A stretch of 64,000 nt of DNA from DASQYE01 sp036389675 (GCA_036389675.1 DASVWI010000003.1:1-64000); one strand, 5' to 3'. Shown: positions 20,487 to 29,869, counted from the first letter of the stretch. Numbers and translations are program-made. Notes: a model not told the origin generated them from the sequence alone.

Positions 20487-23276
20487 ATGAAAAAACCTTT
20501 ATGGAGTACTGACGATCAGGCGCTGCGGCTCGTTGAATTGACGAGCGACGAGAGAGATGTGAAAGACGCGCCGTTGCGTCGTGATGTGCGTTTCCTCGGT
20601 CGCCTGCTCGGCGAGATCTTAAAGGAGCAGGCCGGGCAGGCGCTCTTTGAATCGGTCGAGGAACTCCGCACGCTTGCGATTGAGTACCGCGACAGCGCGC
20701 CCGATGCTCAGCATGAGTGGGACGGCAAACACGCCGAGCGCCTGATGGAGCGCGCCGCCGAGATCGTCGGCCAGATGGGACTCGTCGAAGCCTATCGCAT
20801 GACGAAGGCGTTCGCCATCTACTTCGAGCTGACCAATCTGGCAGAGACCAGCCACCGCAAGCGCAGACGCCGCACCGCGCAGCTCTCGCCGACGCGCCCA
20901 TCACAGCCCGGCTCGATACGCGGCACGCTGCGCCGCATGCGTGAGGCCGGCATCTCCGTGGACGAGGCACTCGCACACCTGCGTAAAATCGAGGTCGTCC
21001 CGGTCTTCACCGCTCACCCGACGGAGGTCGCGCGCCGCACTGTCCTCTTCAAGCGACGGCGCATCAGCGAAAGCCTTGAGATGCTCGACCAACTGCCCCT
21101 CACCGAAGCGGAAGCGCAAAAGCGCGAGGCGATGATTTCGACAGAGATCACGGCGCTGTGGCAGACGGACGAAGTCCGCCGCCGCCCGCCCACCGTCCGC
21201 GATGAGATCAAGATGGGCCTCGATTACTACTCAGACTCTTTGATCGTCACGCTGCCACGTCTCTACGAGGAGTTCGCAGATGCTTTCCGGCAGGTCTATG
21301 AATGCGAGCTGAGCGCCCATGACCTGCCCGTCTTCCTGCGTTTCGGCTCGTGGATTGGCGGAGACCGCGACGGCAACCCCTACGTCACGCCCGGTTGTAC
21401 GCGCGACGCGCTTCAGATGGCCCGCTCTGTAATACTCGATCATTACATCTCTGCATCGCTTGAGCTGACGGATCGCCTCAGTCCTTCAAAGCGGCAGGCA
21501 GATGTCACCCCGGAGCTGCTCGCGGCGCTTGAGCGCTACGGCGTGGAGATGCCTTCGGTCGCTGCTGAGAATAAGACGCGCGCGGAGGATGAGATTTACA
21601 GGCGCTACCTTGACTACGCGCTGCTGCGCCTGCGCCGCACTCGCGACGAGCCCGCGCACCCGCACGCCTACAAGTGCGCCGATGAGTTCATCGCCGATCT
21701 CAGCCTGTTGCGCGAAAGCCTCGCCGCGGGCGGCGGCGAGCGTCTGGCGCGCGCTCTGCTCGACCCGCTGCTGCTACAGGTCAGGACGTTCGGTTTTCAC
21801 CTGCACTCGCTGGACATTCGGCAGCACGCGCGCGTACACGAGCGCGCCATAGCGGAATTGTCCGGCGATGCGAAATTCAACGAGAGCGGCCTTGCGGCCC
21901 TGCCCGCGCAGCCTTCGGAGGAGACCGAGCGCCTTCTCGAAACGCTGAGGACGGTGGCCGAGTTGAAGGAGGAGTTTCCCAAACAGGCCATACGCAGCCA
22001 CATCATCAGCGGCGCGAGCAAGGTCGAAGACATCTTCTCACTCGTCTGGCTGGCGCGCTTGTGCGGCGTGTCCATGGAGGCTTCCGCCGACGGAACTGAC
22101 CCCGGCCTCATGCCCGTCCCGCTTTTTGAATCCATAGAGGACTTACGCAACTGCCCGCAAGTTTGCCGCACGCTCTGGACTTCACCAGACTATCAGCCTC
22201 TGCTCGATTCGTGGGGGCGGCGACAGGAGGTGATGCTCGGCTACTCCGACTCGAACAAAGACGGCGGGATGCTGACCAGCTCTTGGGAGATTTACAAGGC
22301 GCACCGCGCGCTGCACAGGGTCGCAGACGATTGCAACGTGAGGCTGCAACTCTTTCACGGGCGTGGGGGCACGGTGGGCCGGGGCGGCGGGCCGACGCAT
22401 CGCGCCATCATAGCCCAGCCCGCAGGCGCTTTCACCGGCTCGCTCAAGCTGACGGAACAGGGCGAGGTGCTCAACTGGAAATACTCCGAGCCCGTCCTGG
22501 CCGAACGTAATATGGAGTTGATGGTCGCGGCCTCTCTCGAAGCACTGGTGCGACCCGGCAGGGAAGAACAGGACGAAAGCGCATGGGAAGCCGCGATGGA
22601 GGAGCTATCCGGGCATGCCTTCGCTTTTTATCGCGAGCATATCGTCGAAAGCTCGGAGGTGCTGACTTACTTTGAGGAAGCGACGCCCGTTCGGGAGTTG
22701 GAACACGCGCGCATCGGCTCGCGGCCAGCGCGTCGAAGCGAGGCGCGCGGCCTCGCAGACCTGCGCGCCATTCCATGGGTCTTCGGCTGGATGCAGAGCC
22801 GGCATGTGCTTCCGGCATGGTTCGGCGTCGGCTACGCGCTCGAACGCTTTATCGGTGAAGACGCGGAAAGAGAACGCCTGCTGCAAACGATGGCGCGACA
22901 GTTCCCACTCTTCTCCGACCTTGTCGGCAACATAGAGATCGGGATGGCGAAGGCCGACCTCGCAATCGCGCGTCACTACGCGGCGCTGGTCACGGACGAC
23001 GGCGTGCGCGAGCGCGTCTTTCGCATGATCGTCGCAGAGTTCAACCGCACGCGCCGCCGTCTGCTGCGACTGACCGGCCAGCCAGAGCTGCTCGGCAGCA
23101 ACCCCGTCCTCGCGCGCTCGATCCGCCTGCGTAACCCTTACGTTGACCCGATGAGCCTGATACAGGTCGCGCTGCTGGGCCGCAAGCAGGAGACCGCAGA
23201 GGATAACGAAGACTTGAACTACGCGCTGGCCGCCACCATCAACGGCATCGCCGCGGGCTTACGCAATACAGGGTGA
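20487..23276 (+). CDS. ppc: Phosphoenolpyruvate carboxylase
   Basis: A 929-aa enzyme that carboxylates PEP to oxaloacetate, refilling the TCA cycle and feeding the aspartate family. Key motifs are all present: the catalytic histidine in FTAHPTEVARRTV (about residue 180), GGDRDGNPYVT near 285, GYSDSNKDGGMLTSSWEIY near 590 and the mobile loop FHGRGGTVGRGGGPTH near 625. The C-terminus ends RNTG, the conserved end of the family. I chose the ATG at 20487; an upstream TTG at 20466 would lie inside the repeat. The start codon directly abuts the repeat, and no normal ribosome binding site is visible. Confidence 0.95.
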   Translation: MKKPLWSTDDQALRLVELTSDERDVKDAPLRRDVRFLGRLLGEILKEQAGQALFESVEELRTLAIEYRDSAPDAQHEWDGKHAERLMERAAEIVGQMGLVEAYRMTKAFAIYFELTNLAETSHRKRRRRTAQLSPTRPSQPGSIRGTLRRMREAGISVDEALAHLRKIEVVPVFTAHPTEVARRTVLFKRRRISESLEMLDQLPLTEAEAQKREAMISTEITALWQTDEVRRRPPTVRDEIKMGLDYYSDSLIVTLPRLYEEFADAFRQVYECELSAHDLPVFLRFGSWIGGDRDGNPYVTPGCTRDALQMARSVILDHYISASLELTDRLSPSKRQADVTPELLAALERYGVEMPSVAAENKTRAEDEIYRRYLDYALLRLRRTRDEPAHPHAYKCADEFIADLSLLRESLAAGGGERLARALLDPLLLQVRTFGFHLHSLDIRQHARVHERAIAELSGDAKFNESGLAALPAQPSEETERLLETLRTVAELKEEFPKQAIRSHIISGASKVEDIFSLVWLARLCGVSMEASADGTDPGLMPVPLFESIEDLRNCPQVCRTLWTSPDYQPLLDSWGRRQEVMLGYSDSNKDGGMLTSSWEIYKAHRALHRVADDCNVRLQLFHGRGGTVGRGGGPTHRAIIAQPAGAFTGSLKLTEQGEVLNWKYSEPVLAERNMELMVAASLEALVRPGREEQDESAWEAAMEELSGHAFAFYREHIVESSEVLTYFEEATPVRELEHARIGSRPARRSEARGLADLRAIPWVFGWMQSRHVLPAWFGVGYALERFIGEDAERERLLQTMARQFPLFSDLVGNIEIGMAKADLAIARHYAALVTDDGVRERVFRMIVAEFNRTRRRLLRLTGQPELLGSNPVLARSIRLRNPYVDPMSLIQVALLGRKQETAEDNEDLNYALAATINGIAAGLRNTG

Positions 23277-23284
23277 AATCGAAG

Positions 23285-23361
23285 CAGGTCAGTACCGCCT
23301 GCGGTAGCGGGCGGGTAGCCCCACTTGAGACCCGCCCGCTACCGCAGGCGGTACTGACCTG
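23285..23361. repeat. Perfect 32-bp palindrome, family A copy 2, between convergent genes
   Basis: Arms 23285-23316 and 23330-23361 are perfectly complementary over 32 bases; the loop is 13 nt. The arm sequence is the same as at 20387 with three more bases at each outer end (CAG and CTG). Its place between the convergent ppc and SDR stop codons would let it act as a bidirectional terminator. Confidence 0.9.
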
Positions 23362-23386
23362 TAGGCCCACTTCATTGAGTCCCGCT

Positions 23387-24178
23387 TTAACCGCAGAGGA
23401 CCGAGCCGCCGTTGACGTTCAGGATTTCGCCCGTGATGTGTCTGGCCCAGTCGGAGGCGAGAAAGGCGATTGAGAGCGCAACGTCGTCAGCTGAGGCGAC
23501 ACGCCTGAGCGGAATGCCTTCGATGATCTTCTCTTTATAGCGCTCGTCGGCGAACACCCCGTCGTTGAGCCCCGTATCGACCCAACCGGGCGCGACGCAG
23601 TTGACGCGTATGTCCGGCGCTAATTCCGTGGAGAGCGCTTTCGTAAAGCTGATCTGCCCTCCCTTTGAAGCGGCGTAATTCGAGTAGCCGGCCTCGCCGC
23701 GTTGCCCGGCGGTTGAGCTGACGATGACGATAGAGCCGCGCCGCTCTCGTTTCATCAGGGGAACGACGGCGCGGCAACTGGCCCACGTGCCCTTGAGGTT
23801 CGAGTCGATGACTCTGTCCCAGACCTCTTCCGTCAACTCCTCGACGGGCGCGCCTTCCCAGATACCGGCGTTAGCCACCAGCAGATCGACGCGACCCATG
23901 CGCTCGACGGTCGCTTCCGCGAGCGCCGCCGACTCTCCCACGTCGGCGACATCTGCGCGCACGGCTATAGCTTCTACTCCGAGAGCGCGCGCGTGCCGCG
24001 CAACCTCTTCAGCCGCCGCTTCGTTCCGCAAATAGTTGACAACCACGTTGGCCCCAGCCTCCGCGAGCCGAAGCACGGTCGCGCGACCGATGCCGCGCCC
24101 GCCGCCCGTGACAATCGCCACACGCCCTTTGAGCAAACCGGAGGGCAACGCCGTTTTGTCTCGATAGTCTTCCATCAC
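23387..24178 (-). CDS. SDR-family 3-oxoacyl-[ACP] reductase-like dehydrogenase
   Basis: A 263-aa classical short-chain dehydrogenase. The NAD(P)-binding motif TGGGRGIG is near residue 24, NAGIW near 105 and the catalytic Ser...Tyr-x3-Lys (IVSSTAGQ ... YSNYAASKGG) near 155-173. ITGEILNVNGGSVL at the C-terminus is typical of FabG-like enzymes. An arginine is absent from the NADP-specific position, so the cofactor is uncertain. It follows the phosphofructokinase gene by 16 bases and may be the last gene of the metY transcript. Its substrate is unknown. Confidence 0.8.
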   Translation of the reverse strand: MMEDYRDKTALPSGLLKGRVAIVTGGGRGIGRATVLRLAEAGANVVVNYLRNEAAAEEVARHARALGVEAIAVRADVADVGESAALAEATVERMGRVDLLVANAGIWEGAPVEELTEEVWDRVIDSNLKGTWASCRAVVPLMKRERRGSIVIVSSTAGQRGEAGYSNYAASKGGQISFTKALSTELAPDIRVNCVAPGWVDTGLNDGVFADERYKEKIIEGIPLRRVASADDVALSIAFLASDWARHITGEILNVNGGSVLCG

Positions 24179-24194
24179 AAATTCAAGCTCCCGG

Positions 24195-25313
24195 CTACAT
24201 CCCTATCCCTTTCAGGTGGTAGCGCTCAGTATCATAGAATCGTTCGATGTCCACCGTGTTGAGTTTCCCCAGCACGGACGAAATATCAACCAGCGACAGG
24301 TCGCAGGCGGGGGCGATGCCGCGCGCCGAGATCATCTTGCCGAACTGGCCTTCGGCTATCGCGTCGGCGGCGCGCGCCCCGAAGATCATCCCCATGATTC
24401 GGTCTATAGGGGAGGGAGCGCCGCCGCGCTGTGGATGACCGATCATGGCCGAGCGCGCATCGTAGGGCGTCTCCGCCATGATTCTTCTCGCCAGCACTTC
24501 GCCTATGCCGCCAAGGCGCGCATGCCCGAACGGGTCGTGGCGGTCGTCAATCGTCACCAGCTCTCCGTCTTCGGCAAACGCCCCTTCGGCGACGACGATC
24601 ACGGAGTAGCGCGGCCTCTGCGGGTCGCGCGGGTGCGCCGTCGTATCGCCCAGTCGCTCTCTCAGGTGGTGGTAAACCTTCTCGTAGCGGAAGGGGTATT
24701 CGGGGATGAGTATGAGGTCGGCCTGACCAGCAACACCGGCCCACAGCGCCAGATGCCCGGCGTGGCGTCCCATCACCTCTATAATCTGCACCCACCCGTG
24801 CGAGCCCGCGGGCGTGCGCGAGCGCTCTATGACCTCCGTGACGTTGCGCAGAGCCGTGTCGAACCCGAGCGTGTAATCCGTTCCCGCCAAATCCTTGTCA
24901 ATCGTCTTCGGAATGCCGACGACGTTCACGCCTTTGGCCGAGAGGCGCGCGGCCACGCCGAGCGTATCCTCGCCGCCGCAGGCGACGACCACATCAAGCC
25001 CGACCTTGGAGATATTGGCGATCACCTCGTCGGAGCGGTCGATGCGCTCGCCCTCTTCGTTGATCGTCTTGAAGGGATTGGTGCGCGAAGAGCCCAGATT
25101 GGTTCCGCCGTCACGATCCCAGCGGCGCACCTCACTTCGATCAAGCGGCCAGACTTCCATCAAAGGCTCAAGCAGGCTGCGCCACCCATCATAGAGGCCG
25201 ACAGTTTCAATGCCGTACTCCGAAGCACGATAGACCAGCCCCTTGATCGCCGGATTCAATCCCGGCGCATCCCCGCCGCCGGTCAACACGCCGATGCGCT
25301 TTACTTTTGACAT
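24195..25313 (-). CDS. 6-phosphofructokinase, probably pyrophosphate-dependent
   Basis: A 372-aa PFK-family enzyme of glycolysis. GVLTGGGDAPGLNPAI (from about residue 8) and IPKTIDKDL mark the active site. At the position that decides the phosphate donor it has GGEDT rather than the GGDGS of ATP-dependent enzymes, and PKTID rather than PGTID. In the family the Asp and the Lys go with pyrophosphate use, so I infer PPi dependence, although the Glu in GGEDT is uncommon. I use the ATG at 25313; a GTG at 25328 is possible. It lies 26 bases after metX. Confidence 0.85.
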   Translation of the reverse strand: MSKVKRIGVLTGGGDAPGLNPAIKGLVYRASEYGIETVGLYDGWRSLLEPLMEVWPLDRSEVRRWDRDGGTNLGSSRTNPFKTINEEGERIDRSDEVIANISKVGLDVVVACGGEDTLGVAARLSAKGVNVVGIPKTIDKDLAGTDYTLGFDTALRNVTEVIERSRTPAGSHGWVQIIEVMGRHAGHLALWAGVAGQADLILIPEYPFRYEKVYHHLRERLGDTTAHPRDPQRPRYSVIVVAEGAFAEDGELVTIDDRHDPFGHARLGGIGEVLARRIMAETPYDARSAMIGHPQRGGAPSPIDRIMGMIFGARAADAIAEGQFGKMISARGIAPACDLSLVDISSVLGKLNTVDIERFYDTERYHLKGIGM

Positions 25314-25339
25314 CAAAATCTCATCCACTCCCTTGATAT

Positions 25340-26458
25340 CTAATTTGCCTGTGCGCGCGCGGGCCGAACTGTCTCGTCCAGAAAGTTTCTGATGATTGGT
25401 TCGAGCAGCACCGTGTCGGCGAGAAAGCCGTCGTGCCCGTGCCTCGATGCCAGCTCCGCATAGCCTGCGCGCGCGCCGGCTCTGTTTATACGCTCCGCCA
25501 GCGCACGCACGTCGCTCGCGGGAAAGAGCCAGTCGGAAGCAATGCCGACCAGCAGCACGGAGGCGCGAATCCTCTGCAAAGCGGCCTCCTCGGATTCATA
25601 GCCGCGCGAGAGCTCGAAGGTGTCCATGGCCTTCGAGATCAGTATGTAAGAGTTTGCGTCGAAGCGCTCGGTAAAGCTCTGTCCCTGATAGTCCAGGTAA
25701 CCTGCGATGTCGAAACGTCCGTCGAGCAGGTGATAAGGGTCTTCGCCGCTTCGATCAGGACGGCGCGCGAACCGCTCTGAGAATAGCTCCGCAGATTTGT
25801 AGGTACACATGGCGATGGCGCGGGCCAGCGCGAGGCCCGCGACGGGCTGGCGGTCGGGAGCGTAGCCGCCTCCCTGCCACGCCGCGTCGGTACGAATCGC
25901 CTGCCGCTGTAGATGATTGAGCGCCAGCCCCATGGTCGAGAGCGGAGCAGCGCCGACGGCTATCGAGCGCTCGACCCTTTCGGGAAAATCCACGGCCCAC
26001 TGTAGAGCCTGCATCCCCCCGACGGAGCCGCCCGCCACAGCCTGCAACCTCTCTATGCCCAGATGATCCAGAAGCAGGGCTTGTGCCCTGACCCAATCCC
26101 GTATGGTGACGAGCGGGAAAGAGCCTGCGTAGCGCTCGCCCGGAGTGCGCGGGTTCTCAGACGTAGGGCCTGTCGAGCCGTAGCAAGACCCTATGACGTT
26201 GACGCCGATCACGCAGTAGCGCTTCGGGTCGAAGGGCAGGCCCTCACCGAGCAGTTGCGGCCACCAATCGGCGACGCGGGCCGAGCCAGAAAGCGCGTGG
26301 CAGACCAGAATCGCGTTGTCGCGTGCCCTTGACAACTCTCCGTAGAGCGCATAGCGAAGGGTGACGGGCTGCAAACGCCCGCCCGTCTCAAGCCTAAAGG
26401 GCTCGTCAAGCGCGAAGGTGAAATCCGCTTCCAGCGTCGGCGCTCTTCTGCCGCGCAT
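25340..26458 (-). CDS. metX: Homoserine O-acetyltransferase
   Basis: A 372-aa alpha/beta-hydrolase-fold enzyme that acetylates (or in some members succinylates) homoserine, the entry to methionine. NAILVCHALSGSARVADWW near residue 50, the nucleophile elbow GGSVGGMQALQWA (serine near 145) and the C-terminal SRHGHDGFL (histidine) complete the triad region. The chosen ATG is 2 bases from the metY stop; a longer frame upstream would overlap metY and has no homology. It works directly before metY: acetylhomoserine plus sulfide gives homocysteine. Confidence 0.93.
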   Translation of the reverse strand: MRGRRAPTLEADFTFALDEPFRLETGGRLQPVTLRYALYGELSRARDNAILVCHALSGSARVADWWPQLLGEGLPFDPKRYCVIGVNVIGSCYGSTGPTSENPRTPGERYAGSFPLVTIRDWVRAQALLLDHLGIERLQAVAGGSVGGMQALQWAVDFPERVERSIAVGAAPLSTMGLALNHLQRQAIRTDAAWQGGGYAPDRQPVAGLALARAIAMCTYKSAELFSERFARRPDRSGEDPYHLLDGRFDIAGYLDYQGQSFTERFDANSYILISKAMDTFELSRGYESEEAALQRIRASVLLVGIASDWLFPASDVRALAERINRAGARAGYAELASRHGHDGFLADTVLLEPIIRNFLDETVRPARAQAN

Positions 26459-26460
26459 CG

Positions 26461-27837
26461 TTATACTCCTCCAGCCCCTGCCGCCGCCCTTTGCACTTCG
26501 TCCGACACCTTGCTGCCATCTTCCGGCAACTCCCGGCCCGTCCCGCGCAAAGCCTGATCGAGGTCTGCGATGATGTCGCGCACGTCCTCGATACCGACGG
26601 AGAGGCGTATCAGCTCGGGCGTAGTTCCGGTCGCGCGCTGCTCCTCTTCGCTCAACTGCTGGTGCGTGGTCGAGGCCGGGTGAATGACGAGGGATTTCGC
26701 GTCGCCTATGTTGGCGAGCAGGCTGAAAAGCTTGAGCGAGTTGATGAAGCTCTTGCCAGCTTCGTACCCGCCGCGAATGCCAAAGGTGATGAGCGCGCCC
26801 GCTCCGTCGGGCAGGTATTTCCGGGCCAGCTCGTGGTACTTGCTCGATTCGAGGCCGGGATAGTTGACCCATTCCACTTCGGCGTGGCCTTCGAGGAATC
26901 GCGCCACCTCAAGCGCGTTCTCCGAATGGCGCTCCATACGCAGGTGAAGCGTCTCGGCCCCTTGCAGCAGGAGAAAGGCGTTGAAGGGCGACAGACAAGC
27001 GCCCGTATCGCGAAGGCCCTGCACCCGCGCTTTGAGAATGAAGGCGAGCGGCCCGAAGGCTTCCGTGTAGGAGACGCCGTGATAGGAAGGGTCGGGCTCT
27101 GTGAAGTCAGGGAAACGACCGGAAGCCTTCCAGTCGAATTTGCCCGCGTCCACGATGATGCCGCCGATGGACGTGCCGTGACCGCCGATGAATTTCGTCG
27201 CCGAGTTGATAACGATGTCTGCCCCCCACTCGATGGGACGACAGAGCGCGGGCGACGGCGTCGTGTTGTCTATAATAAGCGGCAACCCTTCGCCATGCGC
27301 GATCTCCGCGAGGCGCTCTATATCCGTGATATCCATCTTCGGATTTCCCACCGTCTCCGAGTAGATGGCTTTCGTCTTCTCGTTGATGGCGGCGCGCAGC
27401 CCCGCGTAGTCCGCAGCATCCACGAAGCGCACAGTGATGCCGAGCCTGGGCAGCGTGTAGTGAAAGAGGTTGTATGTTCCGCCGTAGAGCGAGGTGGTCG
27501 AGATGATCTCGTCGCCGGCGCGGGCGATGGTGAGAATCGTGAGCGTCTCGGCAGCCTGACCAGACGAGAGCGCGAGCCCGGCAGCGCCGCCTTCGAGCGC
27601 CGCTATCCTCTGCTCGAAAACGTCCGTCGTCGGGTTCATAATACGCGTATAGATGTTGCCGAACTCCTGCAAGGCGAAAAGGCGCGCCGCGTGATCCGCA
27701 TCGTCGAAGGTGTAGGAAGTGGTCTGGTAGATGGGCACGGCCCGCGCCTTGGTCGTCGGGTCGGGTTGCTGCCCGCCGTGTACGGCGAGCGTGTTGAAGT
27801 GCAATCTCTCGGTCTTCTCTTGCTGATCGTCTGCCAT
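26461..27837 (-). CDS. metY: O-acetylhomoserine sulfhydrylase
   Basis: A 458-aa PLP enzyme that makes homocysteine from O-acetylhomoserine and sulfide. Features: NTLAVHGGQQPDPTT at the N-terminus, YTRIMNPT near 65, the substrate-region ETVGNPKMDI near 165 and the PLP lysine in INSATKFIGGHGTSIGG near 215. The length (430-460) separates it from the shorter cystathionine synthases. AAGGAG stands about 8 bases before the ATG. It is the first gene after a SAM-II riboswitch and terminator and is followed at once by metX, so both steps are predicted to be switched off when SAM is plentiful. Confidence 0.94.
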   Translation of the reverse strand: MADDQQEKTERLHFNTLAVHGGQQPDPTTKARAVPIYQTTSYTFDDADHAARLFALQEFGNIYTRIMNPTTDVFEQRIAALEGGAAGLALSSGQAAETLTILTIARAGDEIISTTSLYGGTYNLFHYTLPRLGITVRFVDAADYAGLRAAINEKTKAIYSETVGNPKMDITDIERLAEIAHGEGLPLIIDNTTPSPALCRPIEWGADIVINSATKFIGGHGTSIGGIIVDAGKFDWKASGRFPDFTEPDPSYHGVSYTEAFGPLAFILKARVQGLRDTGACLSPFNAFLLLQGAETLHLRMERHSENALEVARFLEGHAEVEWVNYPGLESSKYHELARKYLPDGAGALITFGIRGGYEAGKSFINSLKLFSLLANIGDAKSLVIHPASTTHQQLSEEEQRATGTTPELIRLSVGIEDVRDIIADLDQALRGTGRELPEDGSKVSDEVQRAAAGAGGV

Positions 27838-27881
27838 CGTCTTCTCTCCTTAACTTCGGTCTACGGCGAGATAAAAGCAGA

Positions 27882-27916
27882 AGCCCCCGCGCCAAAGATT
27901 TGATAGCGCGGGGGCT
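27882..27916 (-). terminator. Intrinsic terminator between SAM-II riboswitch and metY
   Basis: On the minus strand AGCCCCCGCGC (27916-27906) pairs with GCGCGGGGGCT (27892-27882) over a 13-nt loop and is followed by TCTGCTTTTATC, a short U run. It stands between the aptamer and the metY start, in the place of an expression platform for transcription attenuation. Confidence 0.8.
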
Positions 27917-27940
27917 CTTTACAATCACGTCAAGAACTCG

Positions 27941-27992
<52 letters not shown>

Positions 27993-28019
27993 ATCATCGT
28001 CTGTCAATATAACGGACGA

Positions 28020-28049
28020 ACTGTATGCCATACCGTCTAAGGCTGTCAA
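28020..28049 (-). promoter_or_regulatory. metY promoter with shared sulfur operator
   Basis: Minus strand: TTGACA (28049-28044), 18-bp spacer, TACAGT (28025-28020). The spacer ends in GGTATGGCATACAGT, containing the dyad GTAT-N3-ATAC, and TCCGTTATATT follows 3 bases after the -10. The same arrangement is found at the cystathionine-synthase-type and sir promoters. Confidence 0.7.
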
Positions 28050-28159
28050 GCTTATCAAAGCGCATAATTATAAACGAAAGAAAGATGTTGTATGCTCAAT
28101 TCCCGCTTGGCACAAGATTATTTTTGCAATGTTCAGTCCCACCGTGATACGCTTTTTAC

Positions 28160-28417
28160 GTGAGCAGCGAAGCCAACACATTACCTACCACTCAAACCAT
28201 CCTAGAGAGCATCGAGGCGCTTGCCACAGAGATGCGCGCCGGATTCTCTGCTGTCAATCAGCGCCTGTCATCTATCGAGCATCAACTTGAGCAGATGGAC
28301 ATGCGTATGGACGGCATAGAAAGCATTGCCCTGCAAGCCCGCTCCGAAGTATTGGCTTTACGTAAAGAGTTCAAAGAGTTTCGCTCCCGGTTTGATGAAT
28401 CCATACGACAATCATAA
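28160..28417 (+). CDS. Small coiled-coil protein of unknown function
   Basis: An 85-aa protein with a GTG start and no strong ribosome binding site. After a short Thr-rich N-terminus the whole sequence reads as one long amphipathic helix with hydrophobic residues every 3-4 positions (ILESIEALATEMRAGFSAVN, QRLSSIEHQLEQMDMRMDGI, LALRKEFKEFRSRFDESIRQ). No membrane segment or catalytic motif is present. Upstream DNA (28020-28160) is unusually AT-rich for this window. Coiled-coil proteins of this type are common and usually unassigned. Confidence 0.6.
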   Translation: MSSEANTLPTTQTILESIEALATEMRAGFSAVNQRLSSIEHQLEQMDMRMDGIESIALQARSEVLALRKEFKEFRSRFDESIRQS

Positions 28418-28520
28418 AGCGGGAGTCTACCAAAGCCAGCAGGCCTAAAGGCTAGCCCTAAAGTTCAGTAGTAAGAACAGTACCAAACTGTCGGAATCGC
28501 CCCGCTCAAGCCGGGCGTTT

Positions 28521-28565
28521 CTCAAGTTGCGTTAGCACCCGCCCGAGACCTTAGGCGGTACTGAC
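28521..28565. repeat. Degraded copy of the family A palindrome (copy 3)
   Basis: The loop CTCAAGTTGCGTTAGC (28521-28536) and right arm ACCCGCCCG...AGGCGGTACTGAC (28537-28565) match copy 1, but the middle of the right arm and nearly all the left arm have diverged. It lies 3 bases beyond the stop of the following minus-strand gene. Confidence 0.65.
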
Positions 28566-28568
28566 CCG

Positions 28569-29777
28569 TCACGCCTCCAATGCTCGCTCTATGTCCGCGA
28601 TGATGTCCGCCGCCGCTTCAATCCCGACGGAGATACGTATGAGCCCCTCGTTGATGCCAAGCTGGCGTCGTCTTGCCGGAGCGATCTCACGATGCGAAGC
28701 GGTCGCCGGATGGAGCACGCCCGTAAACACGTCGCCGAGGCTCGTCGAGCGCACGCACAATTGTAACTCGTCCATCACCCGAAAGACCGCCTCGCGCGTC
28801 TCATCCCGAAGCTCTATGGAAACGAGCGCGCAGGGATTTGTCGCGCGCAGCACGCGCCCTCTCTTCTCCTGTTCCGCCGCGTGCGCGTCCAATCCCGGAT
28901 AATAGGTGCGAAGAATGCGCGGGTGCGCGGCGAAGTGTGCGGCCAGCTGTGCGGCATTGGCGCACTGCCGCTCCATGCGAATCCCGAGCGTCTTCAATCC
29001 GCGCAGCACGGCATGGGCCTCCCACACGCCGAGGACGCCGCCGACAAGCTTCATCACGCCGATGAGCGCCAGCATGTCCGCAGCATCACGCGCGATGACC
29101 ACTCCGCCCATCGTGTCCGCGTGTCCGGCCAGATACTTCGTCGCGCTGTGAACGACGAAGTCCGCGCCATGATCCAGGGGACGGCAGAGATAGGGCGAAG
29201 CGAAGGTGTTATCGATGATGAGCCGCGCGCCCACGTCGCGTGCGATTCGGGCACAGGCGTCTATATCGCAAACCTTAAGCAGCGGGTTCGAGATGGTTTC
29301 GGCGATGAGGACGCGTGCGTGCGTCTCGTGCGCCTTTTCTTCCAGCGCTTCGAGGTCGTTGAAGTCCGCCGTCACGGTCTTGACGCCGAAAGAGCCGAAG
29401 ACCGTATAGAGCAGATCGGTCGTTGCGCCGTAGAGGTCTTGCGATGCGAGGACGACGGAGCCGGGCACAAGCTCGCAGGCGAAGACGGCGGCGTGCAGCG
29501 CTGCCATGCCCGTCGAATAGGCGCAGGCCCCGGCTCCGCCTTCAAGCGTTCGGATGGCTTCTTCGAGCGCAGAGACTGTCGGATTGCCGAAACGCGTATA
29601 GACGTAGCCGGGCATCTCGCCGGAGAATACTCTATCCATTTCGGCCATCGAGTCGTAGGTGAAGGTCGCAGTTGTGTAAACGGGCGTGGAGACGGGAAGC
29701 CCATGCGGGGCTGGGCGTCTCTCGCCCGCATGAACAAGCTGTGTAGCGATATCGAGTTCCTGCAACATACCAGTCAT
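28569..29777 (-). CDS. Cys/Met-metabolism PLP enzyme: cystathionine gamma-synthase or gamma-lyase type
   Basis: A 402-aa PLP enzyme of the trans-sulfuration family. Motifs: ATQLVHAGERR at the N-terminus, YTRFGNPTVSALE near 65, YGATTDLL near 110, and the PLP lysine in HSATKYLAGHADTMGG near 205. The start at 29777 is set by GGGAGGAGAACC directly before ATG; more upstream ATGs would place this site inside the gene. The family includes cystathionine synthases, lyases and methionine gamma-lyase, which I cannot separate by eye. Control by a SAM-II riboswitch favours a role in methionine synthesis over breakdown. Confidence 0.85.
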   Translation of the reverse strand: MTGMLQELDIATQLVHAGERRPAPHGLPVSTPVYTTATFTYDSMAEMDRVFSGEMPGYVYTRFGNPTVSALEEAIRTLEGGAGACAYSTGMAALHAAVFACELVPGSVVLASQDLYGATTDLLYTVFGSFGVKTVTADFNDLEALEEKAHETHARVLIAETISNPLLKVCDIDACARIARDVGARLIIDNTFASPYLCRPLDHGADFVVHSATKYLAGHADTMGGVVIARDAADMLALIGVMKLVGGVLGVWEAHAVLRGLKTLGIRMERQCANAAQLAAHFAAHPRILRTYYPGLDAHAAEQEKRGRVLRATNPCALVSIELRDETREAVFRVMDELQLCVRSTSLGDVFTGVLHPATASHREIAPARRRQLGINEGLIRISVGIEAAADIIADIERALEA

Positions 29778-29839
29778 GGTTCTCCTCCCGGCCATCAAGT
29801 AGGGGGCGTCCGTTTTGCCGCCGACACGCTGAAACAGAG

Positions 29840-29869
29840 ATGCCCCGCGCCAAAGAGGACGCGGGGCAT
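29840..29869 (-). terminator. Terminator-like hairpin after the second SAM-II riboswitch
   Basis: ATGCCCCGCG (29840-29849) pairs with CGCGGGGCAT (29860-29869) over a 10-nt loop, extended by AGAGA/TCTCT with one bulge. It occupies the same place as the metY terminator but has only a weak T run after it on the minus strand (CTCTGTTTCAG). Confidence 0.6.

Noticed and set aside
28112..28136. A second sigma-54 promoter, TTGGCAC...TTGCA, before the small coiled-coil gene
   Set aside because: GG and GC are about 15 bases apart instead of the required 10.
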